Origin: JAGVIE01 sp964520905
GTDB lineage: Bacteria > Bacteroidota > Ignavibacteria > UBA10030 > SZUA-254
Length of the DNA stretch: 64,000 nucleotides
NCBI GenBank assembly: GCA_964520905.1
Contig: CAZFQL010000002.1
Coordinates: forward strand, 124,001 to 188,000
Direction of reading: 5' to 3'
This document shows positions 36,093 through 45,297 of this stretch, one piece after another. Under the pieces are notes generated by a model. That model worked only from the letters and a program-made list of their open reading frames with translations. It was not told the origin of the DNA and ran no database searches. The position numbers were made by a program, and so were the translations under genes. Numbering within the stretch: position 1 is the stretch's first letter; each line of letters starts with the position of its first letter.

Positions 36093-37169
36093 TCAAGATA
36101 AAAGCGATTTAATTGATCCGAATACCCTCTCAACCGAAATGTACTGCATACAATTATTTTCGCAAGTCGGCGAATAGAAACAATTGCAATCAAAATCCGG
36201 CTCGATAATTTCACCGCGTCCGTATAGTTCGAACTCATATTTATTGAAAATATTATTGAACAAGACAAGCTTCTTCTTCAACCCTATAGCAATGTGCATA
36301 GCCATTGTAACCGCTGTTACCACAAGGTCGCATTGGTTTACCTCGCTAATAAACCGGTTGAGCGGGAAATGTCCGAGGTATATTGCGTTGCTTGCCATTG
36401 AGAGTTTCAAATTTTTTTGATGTTCCTGTTCACCCCCCAGAAGAAGCGGTATATATCCGGCTTTACGCAACTTCTTTGCAAGCGCGATCCAATTCTTTTC
36501 ATCCCATAATCGTGAAGTCCACCTGCCGCCGCAACCTGTATTCAATCCGATAATCTTTTTGCGCTTCGGTAGCTTCCAGGCATATTCCTTTACACCCGGC
36601 ATGACGTACTCTTCACCGTCGAATGTATACCCGCAAATTTCGAACATCTCTTCCTGATAGCTTTTAGTGTTTGACTTGCTCAAATCATCGAATACCCCTG
36701 TGAGATATTTATGCTCTGCCTGAATATTTAAGGGACGGCACTTTCCTTTCTGTAGTGTGAATCCTTTCTTTATGCGTGCCGATACGCTGACACAGAGGGC
36801 ACAAGCTTCTTTATCTTTATCCAGATTGATAAGAACATCAAACTGCACCGTTTGCAAAATCGCTAAACTTTGAGGTGTAAAAGGTAAAATAACATCTACA
36901 CTTTTGGGAACTACTTCAGGCGTCAACGTTAGCCACCAAATTTCTGCCGAGGGTTCTATCGTTTTTAATTTATGTAAGAGCGGGGTCGTTCTAATTACGT
37001 CTCCGATCGCGCCGAGTTTGACGATCAATATTTTTTTGCCGGTCGGCTGGTAATAAGCGCACTCTTTACCTCGTTTATCAACGCAATGCACTTTATGTAT
37101 TTTATGCGGTTTACACGGTATATCGCCGCGGAAATGGCGGCAATCGTATTTTATATCTTTCACTTTCAT
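36093..37169 (-). CDS. glycosyltransferase family 9 with N-terminal cysteine/histidine module
   Basis: 358 residues. Residues 1-40 hold C-H-F-x-G-x3-PC-x2-HK and further Cys (DCRHFRGDIPCKPHK, HCVDKRGKECAYY), a possible small metal-binding module. From residue 45 the GT9 core follows: KILIVKLGAIGDVIRTTPLL, GLNTGCGGRWTSRLW and LVVTAVTMAMHIAIGLKKKLVLFNN. Heptosyltransferase-like; acceptor unknown. Spacers of 12 and 2 nt join it to YfhO and the PMT-like gene. Confidence 0.84.
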   Translation of the reverse strand: MKVKDIKYDCRHFRGDIPCKPHKIHKVHCVDKRGKECAYYQPTGKKILIVKLGAIGDVIRTTPLLHKLKTIEPSAEIWWLTLTPEVVPKSVDVILPFTPQSLAILQTVQFDVLINLDKDKEACALCVSVSARIKKGFTLQKGKCRPLNIQAEHKYLTGVFDDLSKSNTKSYQEEMFEICGYTFDGEEYVMPGVKEYAWKLPKRKKIIGLNTGCGGRWTSRLWDEKNWIALAKKLRKAGYIPLLLGGEQEHQKNLKLSMASNAIYLGHFPLNRFISEVNQCDLVVTAVTMAMHIAIGLKKKLVLFNNIFNKYEFELYGRGEIIEPDFDCNCFYSPTCENNCMQYISVERVFGSIKSLLS

Positions 37170-37171
37170 AT

Positions 37172-38605
37172 TTAGTCTGATAGTTTTATTACTCTGATAC
37201 CGTATCCTGAATCCAATCCTGCAACATAGACTGTTTTAAGATTTAACCGGTTAAGAACTGTGTCGCTGTATAAAAGAAAATTTAGTTGTGGACGATAAAC
37301 CCGGACAACCCGCGCGCTGACAACGAGATACTTAGCGCGAACTTGATGACAGAATGCGAGAATACTGTCAACCGGATCGTTTGGCATCGAGATGTACGAT
37401 CCGCCCGCGTAAAACGCTGTGAATGGTTTGCGGTCGACAAAAATATCACCTTCATGCGTCATCAGTTTCATAGCGATCCCTGCAGTGCAAAACTCAGTCG
37501 TCCCTTGATCCGGTATCGCCGCATAAGAGATAGTCGATGAATAACCCGCGATAATGATAACCGCGCTTAAAATCGCGATCCAATTTTTATTAAATCCGCT
37601 GACAAGGATAAATGAAAATATTGCCAGAAATGGGATATATGGGATGATAAATCGTTCGTTCGGATCAAGTCCGAATACAGGCAATATAAAAAGCATTGGG
37701 ATACTTGCCAACAACATGTTCCTTTTTTTGATCATACCGAAAATACCGGCAATTACTAACGGGATGCCTGCAAATTTCAGGAAATGTTTTCCGTATTCCA
37801 ATAATCTTGCGGGATAATACTGTAAACCCGAATTTATCCGATCTGATAAAGTAACCGCCGGAGCATTAGAAGCTTCATGCGCAACATTGATGCGCCAATC
37901 CTTTTCCCACACTCGAATATTCATGGTCTTTGGACTTATCGTCCATTCTCCGGTTTGAATACGTAAAAATAAAATGTACGGTAACACAAGAAGGAAAAAA
38001 CTTGCCAGATAAAAACCGGCTGATTTCCACTTTCGGTTTTTGATGAAATCAAAAAAGATCAGGATGCTAAAAAAAAGCAGCGCTTCGGGGCGGGTGAGGA
38101 ATGCAAGACCGCTTGTAATACCGAATAATAGAGGACGGCGTTTTACAAAAAAGAAGAAGGCAGTTATTTCAAGAAAGATAAATAATGCCTCCGTAAGAGT
38201 AACCGCACCGTATCGAATTATTAAAGGATTAAATACAACGACCGATACTGCAAGTACAGAGAGCAAAGAATTCATATAATGCCGAGCCAAATAGAACAAC
38301 GGTAAAGGTAGGAGAGCGCCTGCAACTACCGAGACCATCTGTGCCGCTCTAACGCCATCGGGGATCACAAGTCGAAACAGTTCAATAAAAAGTGAATACC
38401 CGGGATGAAAAACCGATTGCCAAGACGCATCGCGGAAATAATTGATGTAATAAGCTCCATCCCAATTAACAAACGGATGATACTGTGTCACATATAGGCG
38501 AATCAACATACCACCCGCACACAATATCCCGATTAAGATCAATTCTATTTTTTTATCCCAGCAAGCAACAGATACTTTGGCGGCTTTGGATTGTAATTTT
38601 GCCAT
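37172..38605 (-). CDS. PMT/ArnT-like GT-C glycosyltransferase
   Basis: 477 residues with about ten helices. The first loop contains HPFVNWDGAYYINYFRDAS (aspartate in the GT39-type catalytic loop), followed by VFHPGYSLFIEL, and TRPEALLFFSIL is the typical dolichyl-mannosyltransferase-family loop. Uses a polyprenyl-phosphate sugar to modify a periplasmic acceptor such as a lipid-linked glycan, lipid A or protein. Partner donors could come from the two DPM-like enzymes nearby. Confidence 0.82.
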   Translation of the reverse strand: MAKLQSKAAKVSVACWDKKIELILIGILCAGGMLIRLYVTQYHPFVNWDGAYYINYFRDASWQSVFHPGYSLFIELFRLVIPDGVRAAQMVSVVAGALLPLPLFYLARHYMNSLLSVLAVSVVVFNPLIIRYGAVTLTEALFIFLEITAFFFFVKRRPLLFGITSGLAFLTRPEALLFFSILIFFDFIKNRKWKSAGFYLASFFLLVLPYILFLRIQTGEWTISPKTMNIRVWEKDWRINVAHEASNAPAVTLSDRINSGLQYYPARLLEYGKHFLKFAGIPLVIAGIFGMIKKRNMLLASIPMLFILPVFGLDPNERFIIPYIPFLAIFSFILVSGFNKNWIAILSAVIIIAGYSSTISYAAIPDQGTTEFCTAGIAMKLMTHEGDIFVDRKPFTAFYAGGSYISMPNDPVDSILAFCHQVRAKYLVVSARVVRVYRPQLNFLLYSDTVLNRLNLKTVYVAGLDSGYGIRVIKLSD

Positions 38606-38615
38606 AGTACTGCAA

Positions 38616-39785
38616 CTATTTCCAGAATTCCCGTATCGAATACTCTTTCTCTGGCGTTCTACGCGTCTTCGTTATCATCTCACCAATTAATCCGATTGAA
38701 ATAAATTGTACCCCGACAATAATCAATAATATGCCGCCGAAAAACAAAGGACGATTACTAAGCGCCATACCTTCGGTAAACTTCAGGGTGACAAGATATA
38801 GATCGATAGCAAAACCTGCCAGGAAAAATACCATACCCCAGAAGCCGAAAAGATGCAGGGGCCTCTGCATATAACGCGTGGTAAAAATAACCGTCAACAG
38901 ATCGAGAAATCCTTTCCAAAATCTACCTATACCATATTTCGTTCTGCCATATTTTCGCTGATGATGTTGCACGGGGATTTCACCGACTTTATATCCGAGC
39001 CAATGAGCGAGTACCGGTATATAACGATGCAGTTCCCCGTAAATTTCAACCTCTTTCACAACTTCTTTTCTATATGCTTTCAGACCACAATTGAAGTCGT
39101 GGATTTTTATCCCGGTTATGATAGATGTGACAAAATTAAAAAACCGCGACGGTATAGTTTTAGATATAGGATCACGTCGTTTTTTCTTCCAGCCCGAGAT
39201 TAAGTCATATCCTTTTTTAATTTCGTTTACTAAATTAGGGATTTCATTCGGATCGTCCTGCAGATCGGCATCCATCGTGATTATAATATCACCTTCGGCT
39301 TTTGTAAAACCGACGGAAAGTGCCGCCGACTTGCCGTAGTTCCGACGGAAGCGAATAATCTTCACACGGCGATCCCGATTTCGTAATTCAAGAAGAACGC
39401 GCATCGATCCATCGGTACTGCCATCGTCAACGAAGATCACCTCAAATCGTCCGCTCCGAGTTAAGACATTGCGTATTTTATCAAACAACTCACGCAACGA
39501 TTGCTCTTCGTTGTAAAGAGGAATCACTACCGATATTTCTTTGCTGCCAGTCCTATATTGCAGACTTTCAGATTGATGTGTTTGATGCCGACGTTGTTTG
39601 TATCGGCTTTGCCTGCCATCGTTCGCTTTATTCTTCTTCGGCATTCCAGATGGTTCCTGCTGAGAAGATGTTGGTTGTGGGGAGGATCGAGTCTCTGGAG
39701 ATAATTCACCTCCAGGGGTCATCTTTCTTTCATCTGTTTCATCGTTCGAAGCAGGGATTTCTTCATTTTGATTGTATTCGTTCAT
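38616..39785 (-). CDS. polyprenyl-phosphate glycosyltransferase (DPM1-like GT2) with disordered N-terminus
   Basis: 389 residues. The first 80 residues are polar and low in hydrophobics (rich in S, P, Q, K, R), probably disordered. The GT-A domain then begins EISVVIPLYNEEQSLRELF, with VDDGSTDGSM and TMDADLQDDPNEIPNL. Two C-terminal helices (LFGFWGMVFFLAGFAIDLY and LFFGGILLIIVGVQFISIGL) anchor it. It synthesises a polyprenyl-phosphate sugar. Probably first gene of the long minus-strand unit; the N-terminal extension is unusual for the family. Confidence 0.88.
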   Translation of the reverse strand: MNEYNQNEEIPASNDETDERKMTPGGELSPETRSSPQPTSSQQEPSGMPKKNKANDGRQSRYKQRRHQTHQSESLQYRTGSKEISVVIPLYNEEQSLRELFDKIRNVLTRSGRFEVIFVDDGSTDGSMRVLLELRNRDRRVKIIRFRRNYGKSAALSVGFTKAEGDIIITMDADLQDDPNEIPNLVNEIKKGYDLISGWKKKRRDPISKTIPSRFFNFVTSIITGIKIHDFNCGLKAYRKEVVKEVEIYGELHRYIPVLAHWLGYKVGEIPVQHHQRKYGRTKYGIGRFWKGFLDLLTVIFTTRYMQRPLHLFGFWGMVFFLAGFAIDLYLVTLKFTEGMALSNRPLFFGGILLIIVGVQFISIGLIGEMITKTRRTPEKEYSIREFWK

Positions 39786-39969
39786 TCTTCTCTCTTTTGA
39801 TTTTTGTCAAAATACGATATTTTTTGATGATAATCAAAGTTTTGTTTTTAAGTGCACTTGATATAAAAGCTATATTTGGGTAAGTTTAGTTTAATATCAA
39901 ACTCAACATTATCCAATATTTATAAGATAATATTCAATGAAAAAAACTCTGTATTAGTTAGCTGATATC

Positions 39970-40634
39970 GTGACAACAGTTCTCATGATATTCTCTCATG
40001 CTTACTCCCAGATGGATTTAACAAAATATGCAAAAGTGACCCGTTGGATATCATTGGTTCATTCATTCTGGGCTTCAAAGGTAATTACTTCATACCTGAC
40101 AGTTTACGAACCGGGCAGGGTTATTGGATTAAACTTAATCAACCAGGGGAACTCCTTTTGAGCGGAACTTATCCACCATTGCCAAAAACATCAGCTAATA
40201 AAATATTGTTGGGATTCAATACAATCACCATATGCGATGGAATAAATAACTCCCAATCGCTGTACTTTGGTTCGGGTGAATTGTAAGGATTTACTCCCAG
40301 CTTCTTCAAACTGCCACCCAAGCCACCGTCAGGCAGTTTCGATGTAAGGTTCGGTTCTGGAAGAATGTTAGAATGCCTTGTAGATGTTCCAAACGAAAAA
40401 TCTGAATACCAAATTTACATTCAGACTGAATCCAGTCCGATTAAAATATGTTGTAATATGAAGCCGGAAGAAACTCGGAACTTCGTCATCCGGGATGAGT
40501 CAAGCAAGATTTATCCACTTGATAAAAATGGTAGTTTTGTACTCAACAAAGAAACATTAGAAATCAGAGTACTTACTCTGGCATCTGTGCTTACTCAAAT
40601 CCTAAACTCGGATTTTTATTTATCACTATTATAA
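39970..40634 (+). pseudogene. decayed secreted/surface protein of the T9SS-substrate type
   Basis: Frame 1 at 39970 starts MTTVLMIFSHAYSQ, like the end of a signal peptide. A second frame then reads DPLDIIGSFILGFKGNYF and PDSLRTGQGYWIKLNQPGELLLSG, a module often found before the C-terminus of Ignavibacteria secreted proteins. That frame stops at TAA (40284-40286) and continues in the same register with FTPSFFKLPPKPPSGSFDVRF and later ECLVDVPNEKS to 40634. One frameshift or deletion plus one nonsense codon therefore separate the pieces. No T9SS sorting domain remains. Not functional as written. Confidence 0.65.
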
Positions 40635-40839
40635 ATTATATTGTCAGTATTGAGAATTCTATTAAAGTTGTAACCATAGCAAAGTTAAGTTTAAAGCCCG
40701 CAAATCTAAATGTAATCAATAAATTCACACTTTCTTATTTTAATTGTTTTCATTAATATTGGCATAATTTTAGAGTAAGATAGGCAGCCCGCTGAATTTA
40801 TTGTTAAAATATTCTAACCCTTCTTGAAAGGAAAAGAAA

Positions 40840-41316
40840 ATGTCTGACAAAAGTCGTCGTGATTTTCTAAAAAAATCTTTAGCAATCGGGTCTGTGGCTA
40901 CCGGACTTTCGACATCAACTTCAAAGGCGTCACCTAAGAATATTTTATCCGACGACAGGATGGGAGTTTTGGTTGACACAACTGTTTGTGTCGGCTGCCG
41001 TAATTGTGAGTGGGCTTGCAAAGATGCTCATAATTTACCTGCCGGTAATTTAGATTCCTATGAAGACAGAAAAATTATAGAAACTAAAAGAAGACCTGAT
41101 CAAACAGCACCCACAGTTGTTAATGAATATCCTCACGGTAAATATTCAAATCTTCCCGTCGATGTGAAAGTACAGTGCATGCATTGCGATCACCCGGCTT
41201 GTGTCTCTGCTTCCATCGTGGACACTTTTTTAAACATCCTAACGAATTGGTTGACTGGCATTCAAAAAACCTTTCAGATAACCATGAAGATCATATTTTG
41301 TTTGATGACGAAGTAA
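40840..41316 (+). pseudogene. truncated Tat-exported 4Fe-4S ferredoxin (HybA-like)
   Basis: Good ribosome site (AAAGGA) and a clear Tat signal (SRRDFLKKSLAIGS) are followed by the first cluster motif CVGCRNCEWACK and then CMHCDHPACVS. Homology ends at about residue 128; the intact relative at 43199 continues with C-x2-C-x2-C-x3-C motifs for two further clusters. The remaining 30 residues look random. From 41214 a different frame (HRGHFFKHPNELVDWHSKNL ... to the TAA at 41352) looks coding, so two unrelated gene ends seem to have been joined by deletion. Confidence 0.7.
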
Positions 41317-41327
41317 GAAGTTATCCC

Positions 41328-41355
41328 TTGCTTCATTTAACTAAATTTGTATAAT
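41328..41355 (+). promoter_or_regulatory. putative sigma-70-like promoter
   Basis: TTGCTT (41328-41333), 16 nt, TATAAT (41350-41355), 41 nt before the ATG at 41397. It would drive the regulator-cytochrome-HybAB block independently of the broken gene upstream. Confidence 0.5.
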
Positions 41356-41396
41356 ATTTCATTCAAAGATAAGTAATTAATGAAGGATAATTTAAA

Positions 41397-42563
41397 ATGA
41401 TTGTATTAATTGTAATTCTTACGATTATTGTATTTGTGATTGTAGATTTTCTTTTACGAACACTGATGCAAAGAGTACAAAAAGTAAAATTAGAAAAAGA
41501 AAGGTCAGAAGCTCTTTATGTCGGATTAAGACTTGATTTTACAAGTGAAGCAAAATCCCTGAAACGCGTAGAAGTACAAAATCCAAAAGCCAAAATTCTG
41601 TGTGTTGATGATGAACCGGTAATTTTGGACAGCTTTAGGAAAATTCTAGTCGTTGATGGTTACTCTGTCGATACGGTGGAGACCGGGGCAGAAGTTCTTG
41701 GACTTATACAAAAACGAGACTATGATTTTGTTTTCACAGATCTTAAGATGCCGGAAATGGATGGTGTGGATGTAACAAAAGCTGTGAAACATTTACGTCC
41801 CGATATTGATGTAATTGTAATTACCGGTTATGCAGCAGTCGAAACAGCCGTAGAAACCATGAAGTTTGGTGCTATGGATTATGTGCAAAAACCATTTACC
41901 GAAGGTGAATTAATTGAGTTTGTTAACAAATCTCTAATTAAGCGTCAGGAAAAAATTGAAAAACAGATGAAACCGACTGTACGATTAGTAACAGGTACGA
42001 CAGCAGAATCTAGTTCGAAGCATGAATTCAATGTACCGGCAGGGGTTTTTATAGCCCATCAACACACATGGATAACAATTGAGATGAACGGCATAGTACG
42101 AATAGGAATTGATGATTTCATAAGAAAAATATTGAGAAAGATCGACGGAGTTGAGTTACCTAAAATTGGTAGTAAAATTAAGAAAGGAGATTTGTTGTTT
42201 ACAATAAAACAGGAACATCAGTCATTCGATATTCCTTCTCCAATAAGCGGAAGAGTTATATCCGTAAATTCTGAACATGCAGAACACCCCGAGTGGATTG
42301 TGATAAAGCCCTTCGAGCTTAGCTGGATGTGTTTAATCGAACCTTCAAGTCTTTCTGAAGAATTACATTACTTAAAAATTGGACGTGAAACCATTGATTG
42401 GTACCAACAGGAAATAAATAAGTACAATGAGATTTTAAGAAAAGCTGAAAAAGAGAAAGAGCAAATTGAATCATCTGGCGAAGGAAATAATGCAGCAGAG
42501 AAAGAAAGGTTAGATAAGAAAATTTGGGGGGAGTTTTCGCAAACCTTTCTCAATAAAAAATAA
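41397..42563 (+). CDS. membrane-anchored response regulator with GcvH-like output domain lacking the lipoyl-lysine
   Basis: 388 residues. Residues 2-22 are one membrane helix, followed by a charged linker. The receiver domain (about 65-182) has all key residues: D71/D72, phospho-acceptor D115 (FTDLKMP), T143 and K165 (QKPF). The C-terminal half (about 210-320) reads like glycine-cleavage H protein: HTWITIEMNGIVRIGIDD, VELPKIGSKIKKGDLLFTI, SPISGRVISVNSEHAEHPEW. At the position of the lipoylated lysine (eight before the SPISG proline) there is H274. The tail is a charged coiled coil. A close paralogue is at 48529 and a soluble relative at 47674. DNA-binding domain absent, so output is probably protein-protein or redox related. 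Confidence 0.82.
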   Translation: MIVLIVILTIIVFVIVDFLLRTLMQRVQKVKLEKERSEALYVGLRLDFTSEAKSLKRVEVQNPKAKILCVDDEPVILDSFRKILVVDGYSVDTVETGAEVLGLIQKRDYDFVFTDLKMPEMDGVDVTKAVKHLRPDIDVIVITGYAAVETAVETMKFGAMDYVQKPFTEGELIEFVNKSLIKRQEKIEKQMKPTVRLVTGTTAESSSKHEFNVPAGVFIAHQHTWITIEMNGIVRIGIDDFIRKILRKIDGVELPKIGSKIKKGDLLFTIKQEHQSFDIPSPISGRVISVNSEHAEHPEWIVIKPFELSWMCLIEPSSLSEELHYLKIGRETIDWYQQEINKYNEILRKAEKEKEQIESSGEGNNAAEKERLDKKIWGEFSQTFLNKK

Positions 42564-42617
42564 TAAATTTCAGGTAGTTATATTGTTTTTAAATTTAATA
42601 TCTAAAATGAGGTAATT

Positions 42618-43154
42618 ATGATTAAATATCTTTTCATTGCGCAAACAATATTCCTTTTAATAGCTGGCGTTTTAAGTGCTCCATTTAAAAAAGGAACTGA
42701 ATTAGGCAAAGTAGTAACTTCATACAGATCGGAAATAAACTCTACTTTAGCAACAAGTATCTCCAATGAGGACACCTTGCAAATACCATCTGAATTAAAA
42801 ATACCCTCCTCTCTTGGGGAGGTTGTATTTCCTCATAAACTCCATCTGGAAGATTTGGAAATCAAATGTGTAGAGTGTCATCATCAACTTAATGCTAAAA
42901 AATTAAATACCCCACATCCAAATTATTTGAAGAATAGTTGCAGCAGTTGTCATGTTGAATCAGATAAGACCCATAAAAAAATTTATAATTGTACGGTATG
43001 CCATCGTTCTCACATTGCAAATATAGCTGACGAAATGCTAAGTAGAAAAGTAGCCATACATGAAAAATGCTGGCAGTGTCATGAGTCTGAAACAGGTAAG
43101 CAAGCAAGTGAAAATTGCGGGATGTGCCACAATGGTAAAAAAACAAAGTTTTAA
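42618..43154 (+). CDS. periplasmic five-heme c-type cytochrome (cytochrome c3/c7-like)
   Basis: 178 residues with a signal peptide (MIKYLFIAQTIFLLIAGVLS). Five CxxCH motifs: CVECH (84-88), CSSCH (108-112), CTVCH (125-129), CWQCH (151-155) and CGMCH (167-171). Additional histidines (FPHKLH 72-76, H89) can act as distal ligands, as in the class III cytochrome fold. It precedes the HybA/HybB-like pair and is the obvious soluble electron carrier of that module. Confidence 0.9.
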   Translation: MIKYLFIAQTIFLLIAGVLSAPFKKGTELGKVVTSYRSEINSTLATSISNEDTLQIPSELKIPSSLGEVVFPHKLHLEDLEIKCVECHHQLNAKKLNTPHPNYLKNSCSSCHVESDKTHKKIYNCTVCHRSHIANIADEMLSRKVAIHEKCWQCHESETGKQASENCGMCHNGKKTKF

Positions 43155-43198
43155 TTTTATAATTCTTTTATATAGATTGCATTTCAATAGGAGTTACG

Positions 43199-44059
43199 AT
43201 GAACAGAAGAAATTTTATTAGAACAACAGCTACCATTAGTACAGCAGCTTTACCTCTGGGGAAATTAAATGCTCAGGAGAATAAAGAGAAAAAGGAATTT
43301 GTCGGAGTGCTGGTTGATACAACTAGATGCCTCGGATGTAGATTGTGTGAGGTTGCTTGTTCTGAAGAGCACGGCAATTATGTGCCAGACGTGAAAAATG
43401 ATCATGCCCTTGAAAAAATTAGAGATACGAGTGAAAAACAGTGGACTGTTGTGAACAGATTTGAAACCAAAAACGGTGAAGTGTTCGTAAAAAGACAATG
43501 TATGCACTGCTGGCAACCAGCATGTACTGCAGCTTGCCTTACTAATGCAATGTTTAAAACTAAAGAAGGACCGGTTACTTGGGATGGAGATAAATGTATG
43601 GGATGCAGATATTGCATGGTATCCTGCCCATTCGATATTCCCAAATTTGAATATAACAAATGGAATCCAAAAATCCAGAAATGCAATATGTGTTATGAAA
43701 GATTGCAAGAAGGTAAGAAACCAGCCTGTGTACAAGCTTGTCCAAAAGATGCCTTATTATTCGGCATTAAAAGAGAACTCATGGAAGTGGCAAGACACCG
43801 TGTTTACAGTTATCCTGATAAATATGTCCATAAAATATATGGAGAACATGAGGTAGGGGGAACCGGTTGGCTTTATCTTTCAGGAGTTCCGTTTGAGCAA
43901 ATCGGATTTAGGACAGACCTTGGTACAACTCCATATCCTGAATATACAAAAGAATTCCTCTTTTCTGTTCCACTTGTTTTATTCGGTGTACCTGCACTAT
44001 TGTTTGGCTTTAATTTGCTAACGGACAGGAAAAATGAAATAAATAAAAGGGAGAGATAG
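43199..44059 (+). CDS. HybA-like 4Fe-4S ferredoxin subunit with Tat signal and C-terminal membrane helix
   Basis: 286 residues. Tat signal MNRRNFIRTTATISTAALP. Sixteen cysteines in four groups can hold four [4Fe-4S] clusters: 44/47/50/54, 101/104/109/113, 133/136/139/143 and 162/165/177/181. The C-terminal helix FLFSVPLVLFGVPALLFGF anchors it, as in HybA and HmcB. Three nt separate it from the NrfD-like gene. Transfers electrons between a periplasmic partner (here the cytochrome) and the quinone-reactive membrane subunit. Confidence 0.92.
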   Translation: MNRRNFIRTTATISTAALPLGKLNAQENKEKKEFVGVLVDTTRCLGCRLCEVACSEEHGNYVPDVKNDHALEKIRDTSEKQWTVVNRFETKNGEVFVKRQCMHCWQPACTAACLTNAMFKTKEGPVTWDGDKCMGCRYCMVSCPFDIPKFEYNKWNPKIQKCNMCYERLQEGKKPACVQACPKDALLFGIKRELMEVARHRVYSYPDKYVHKIYGEHEVGGTGWLYLSGVPFEQIGFRTDLGTTPYPEYTKEFLFSVPLVLFGVPALLFGFNLLTDRKNEINKRER

Positions 44060-44062
44060 AAA

Positions 44063-45262
44063 ATGATTAATACTGCAGTTTTCAGTGGTGAATTTAAAAG
44101 GTTTATTAAGTTTTTTATACAAGAATTAAAACCCCGAGGTAAATGGCTCACACCATTTAATGTTATATCTATTCCAATTATACTTTTAGGTCTTGTAATC
44201 CTTTTCTTTCGGTTTACTCAGGGGCTTGGATCGGTTACTAATCTTTCTCAGCAATTTCCATGGGGATTCTGGATTGGGTTTGATGTTGTTACTGGTGTGG
44301 CTTTTGCTGGTGGTGCTTATGTTATCACTTTTGTCGTTTATGTAATGAGAGTTGATAAATATCATTCTATTGTTAGAGTAACAGTTTTAAACGGATTATT
44401 GGCTTACATTTTTTACGCTGGCGCATTGGTTTTGGATTTGGGAAGACCTTGGCATATAATTAATCCAATTATAGGCAACTCGTTTGGTTTTAACTCAGTA
44501 TTATTTTTAGTCTCGTGGCATTTCATGCTTTACATGATTGCGGAGTTTGTTGAGTTTTCACCTGTAATCGCAGAATGGGCACATTGGGAGAAAATACGTA
44601 AATTTGTTACTGCACTTACTCTTGGAGCTGTCATATTCGGAATTTCACTTTCAATGTTACACCAGTCAGGTCTTGGCGCGCTCTTTTTAATGGCAAAGCC
44701 CAAAATACATCCGCTCTGGTATTCTGAATTTATTCCGATCCTATTTTTTGTGTCAAGCATTTTTGCCGGTTTATCAATGATAATTTTTGAAGGAACTATA
44801 AGCCACAAAGTTTTCAAAGATAAGATTGACCCCAAGAGTCATGGTACATTTGATGATATAATTTTTGGTTTAGCAAAAGGGGCCGCCATTTCGATGTTTG
44901 TATATTATTTTTTTAAGGCACTTATCTTCATCCATGGAGAAGAATGGGTTCTTATAAATGATTTTTGGGGCTTCTGGTTCCTTTTAGAAGTGATTGGTTT
45001 TGTTCTGATTCCATGTTTTATGTTTGCCTATGGAGTAAAACACAGGAGTTTAGGTATTATACGAGTTGCATCTGTATTAACCTTAATTGGTATAATTCTC
45101 AATAGATTAAATATATCAATCATCACATTTAATTGGACTTCACAGGTAAGGTATTATCCATCCTGGCAAGAAATAGTAGTGACACTGATGGTTATATTCT
45201 CTGAGATTTGGGTCTTCCGATGGGTTGTTACAAGGATGCCTGTATTTCAGAAATCTCATTAG
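44063..45262 (+). CDS. NrfD/HybB-family integral membrane subunit
   Basis: 399 residues with about ten helices. FPWGFWIGFDVVTGVAFAGGAY and GRPWHIINPIIG are conserved HybB/DsrP-type motifs, and LSMLHQSGLGALFLMAKPKIHPLWYS matches the HybB quinone-site region. HybB-like subunits oxidise or reduce menaquinone and pass electrons to the HybA-like subunit. No hydrogenase or molybdoenzyme catalytic subunit is encoded here. Confidence 0.9.
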   Translation: MINTAVFSGEFKRFIKFFIQELKPRGKWLTPFNVISIPIILLGLVILFFRFTQGLGSVTNLSQQFPWGFWIGFDVVTGVAFAGGAYVITFVVYVMRVDKYHSIVRVTVLNGLLAYIFYAGALVLDLGRPWHIINPIIGNSFGFNSVLFLVSWHFMLYMIAEFVEFSPVIAEWAHWEKIRKFVTALTLGAVIFGISLSMLHQSGLGALFLMAKPKIHPLWYSEFIPILFFVSSIFAGLSMIIFEGTISHKVFKDKIDPKSHGTFDDIIFGLAKGAAISMFVYYFFKALIFIHGEEWVLINDFWGFWFLLEVIGFVLIPCFMFAYGVKHRSLGIIRVASVLTLIGIILNRLNISIITFNWTSQVRYYPSWQEIVVTLMVIFSEIWVFRWVVTRMPVFQKSH

Positions 45263-45297
45263 CATAAAATATTCTTTAAAATATAATGGATTAAAAA

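Noticed and set aside
40785..40800. possible sigma-54 (-24/-12) promoter TTGGCAT...TTTAGA upstream of 40840
   Set aside because: The TGGC half is present near 40760 but the required GC of the -12 element is not at the right distance.
43265..43735. 156-codon minus-strand open frame opposite the HybA-like gene
   Set aside because: It is the antisense shadow of a gene with unmistakable cluster motifs; its translation is rich in F, H and S and has no ribosome site.
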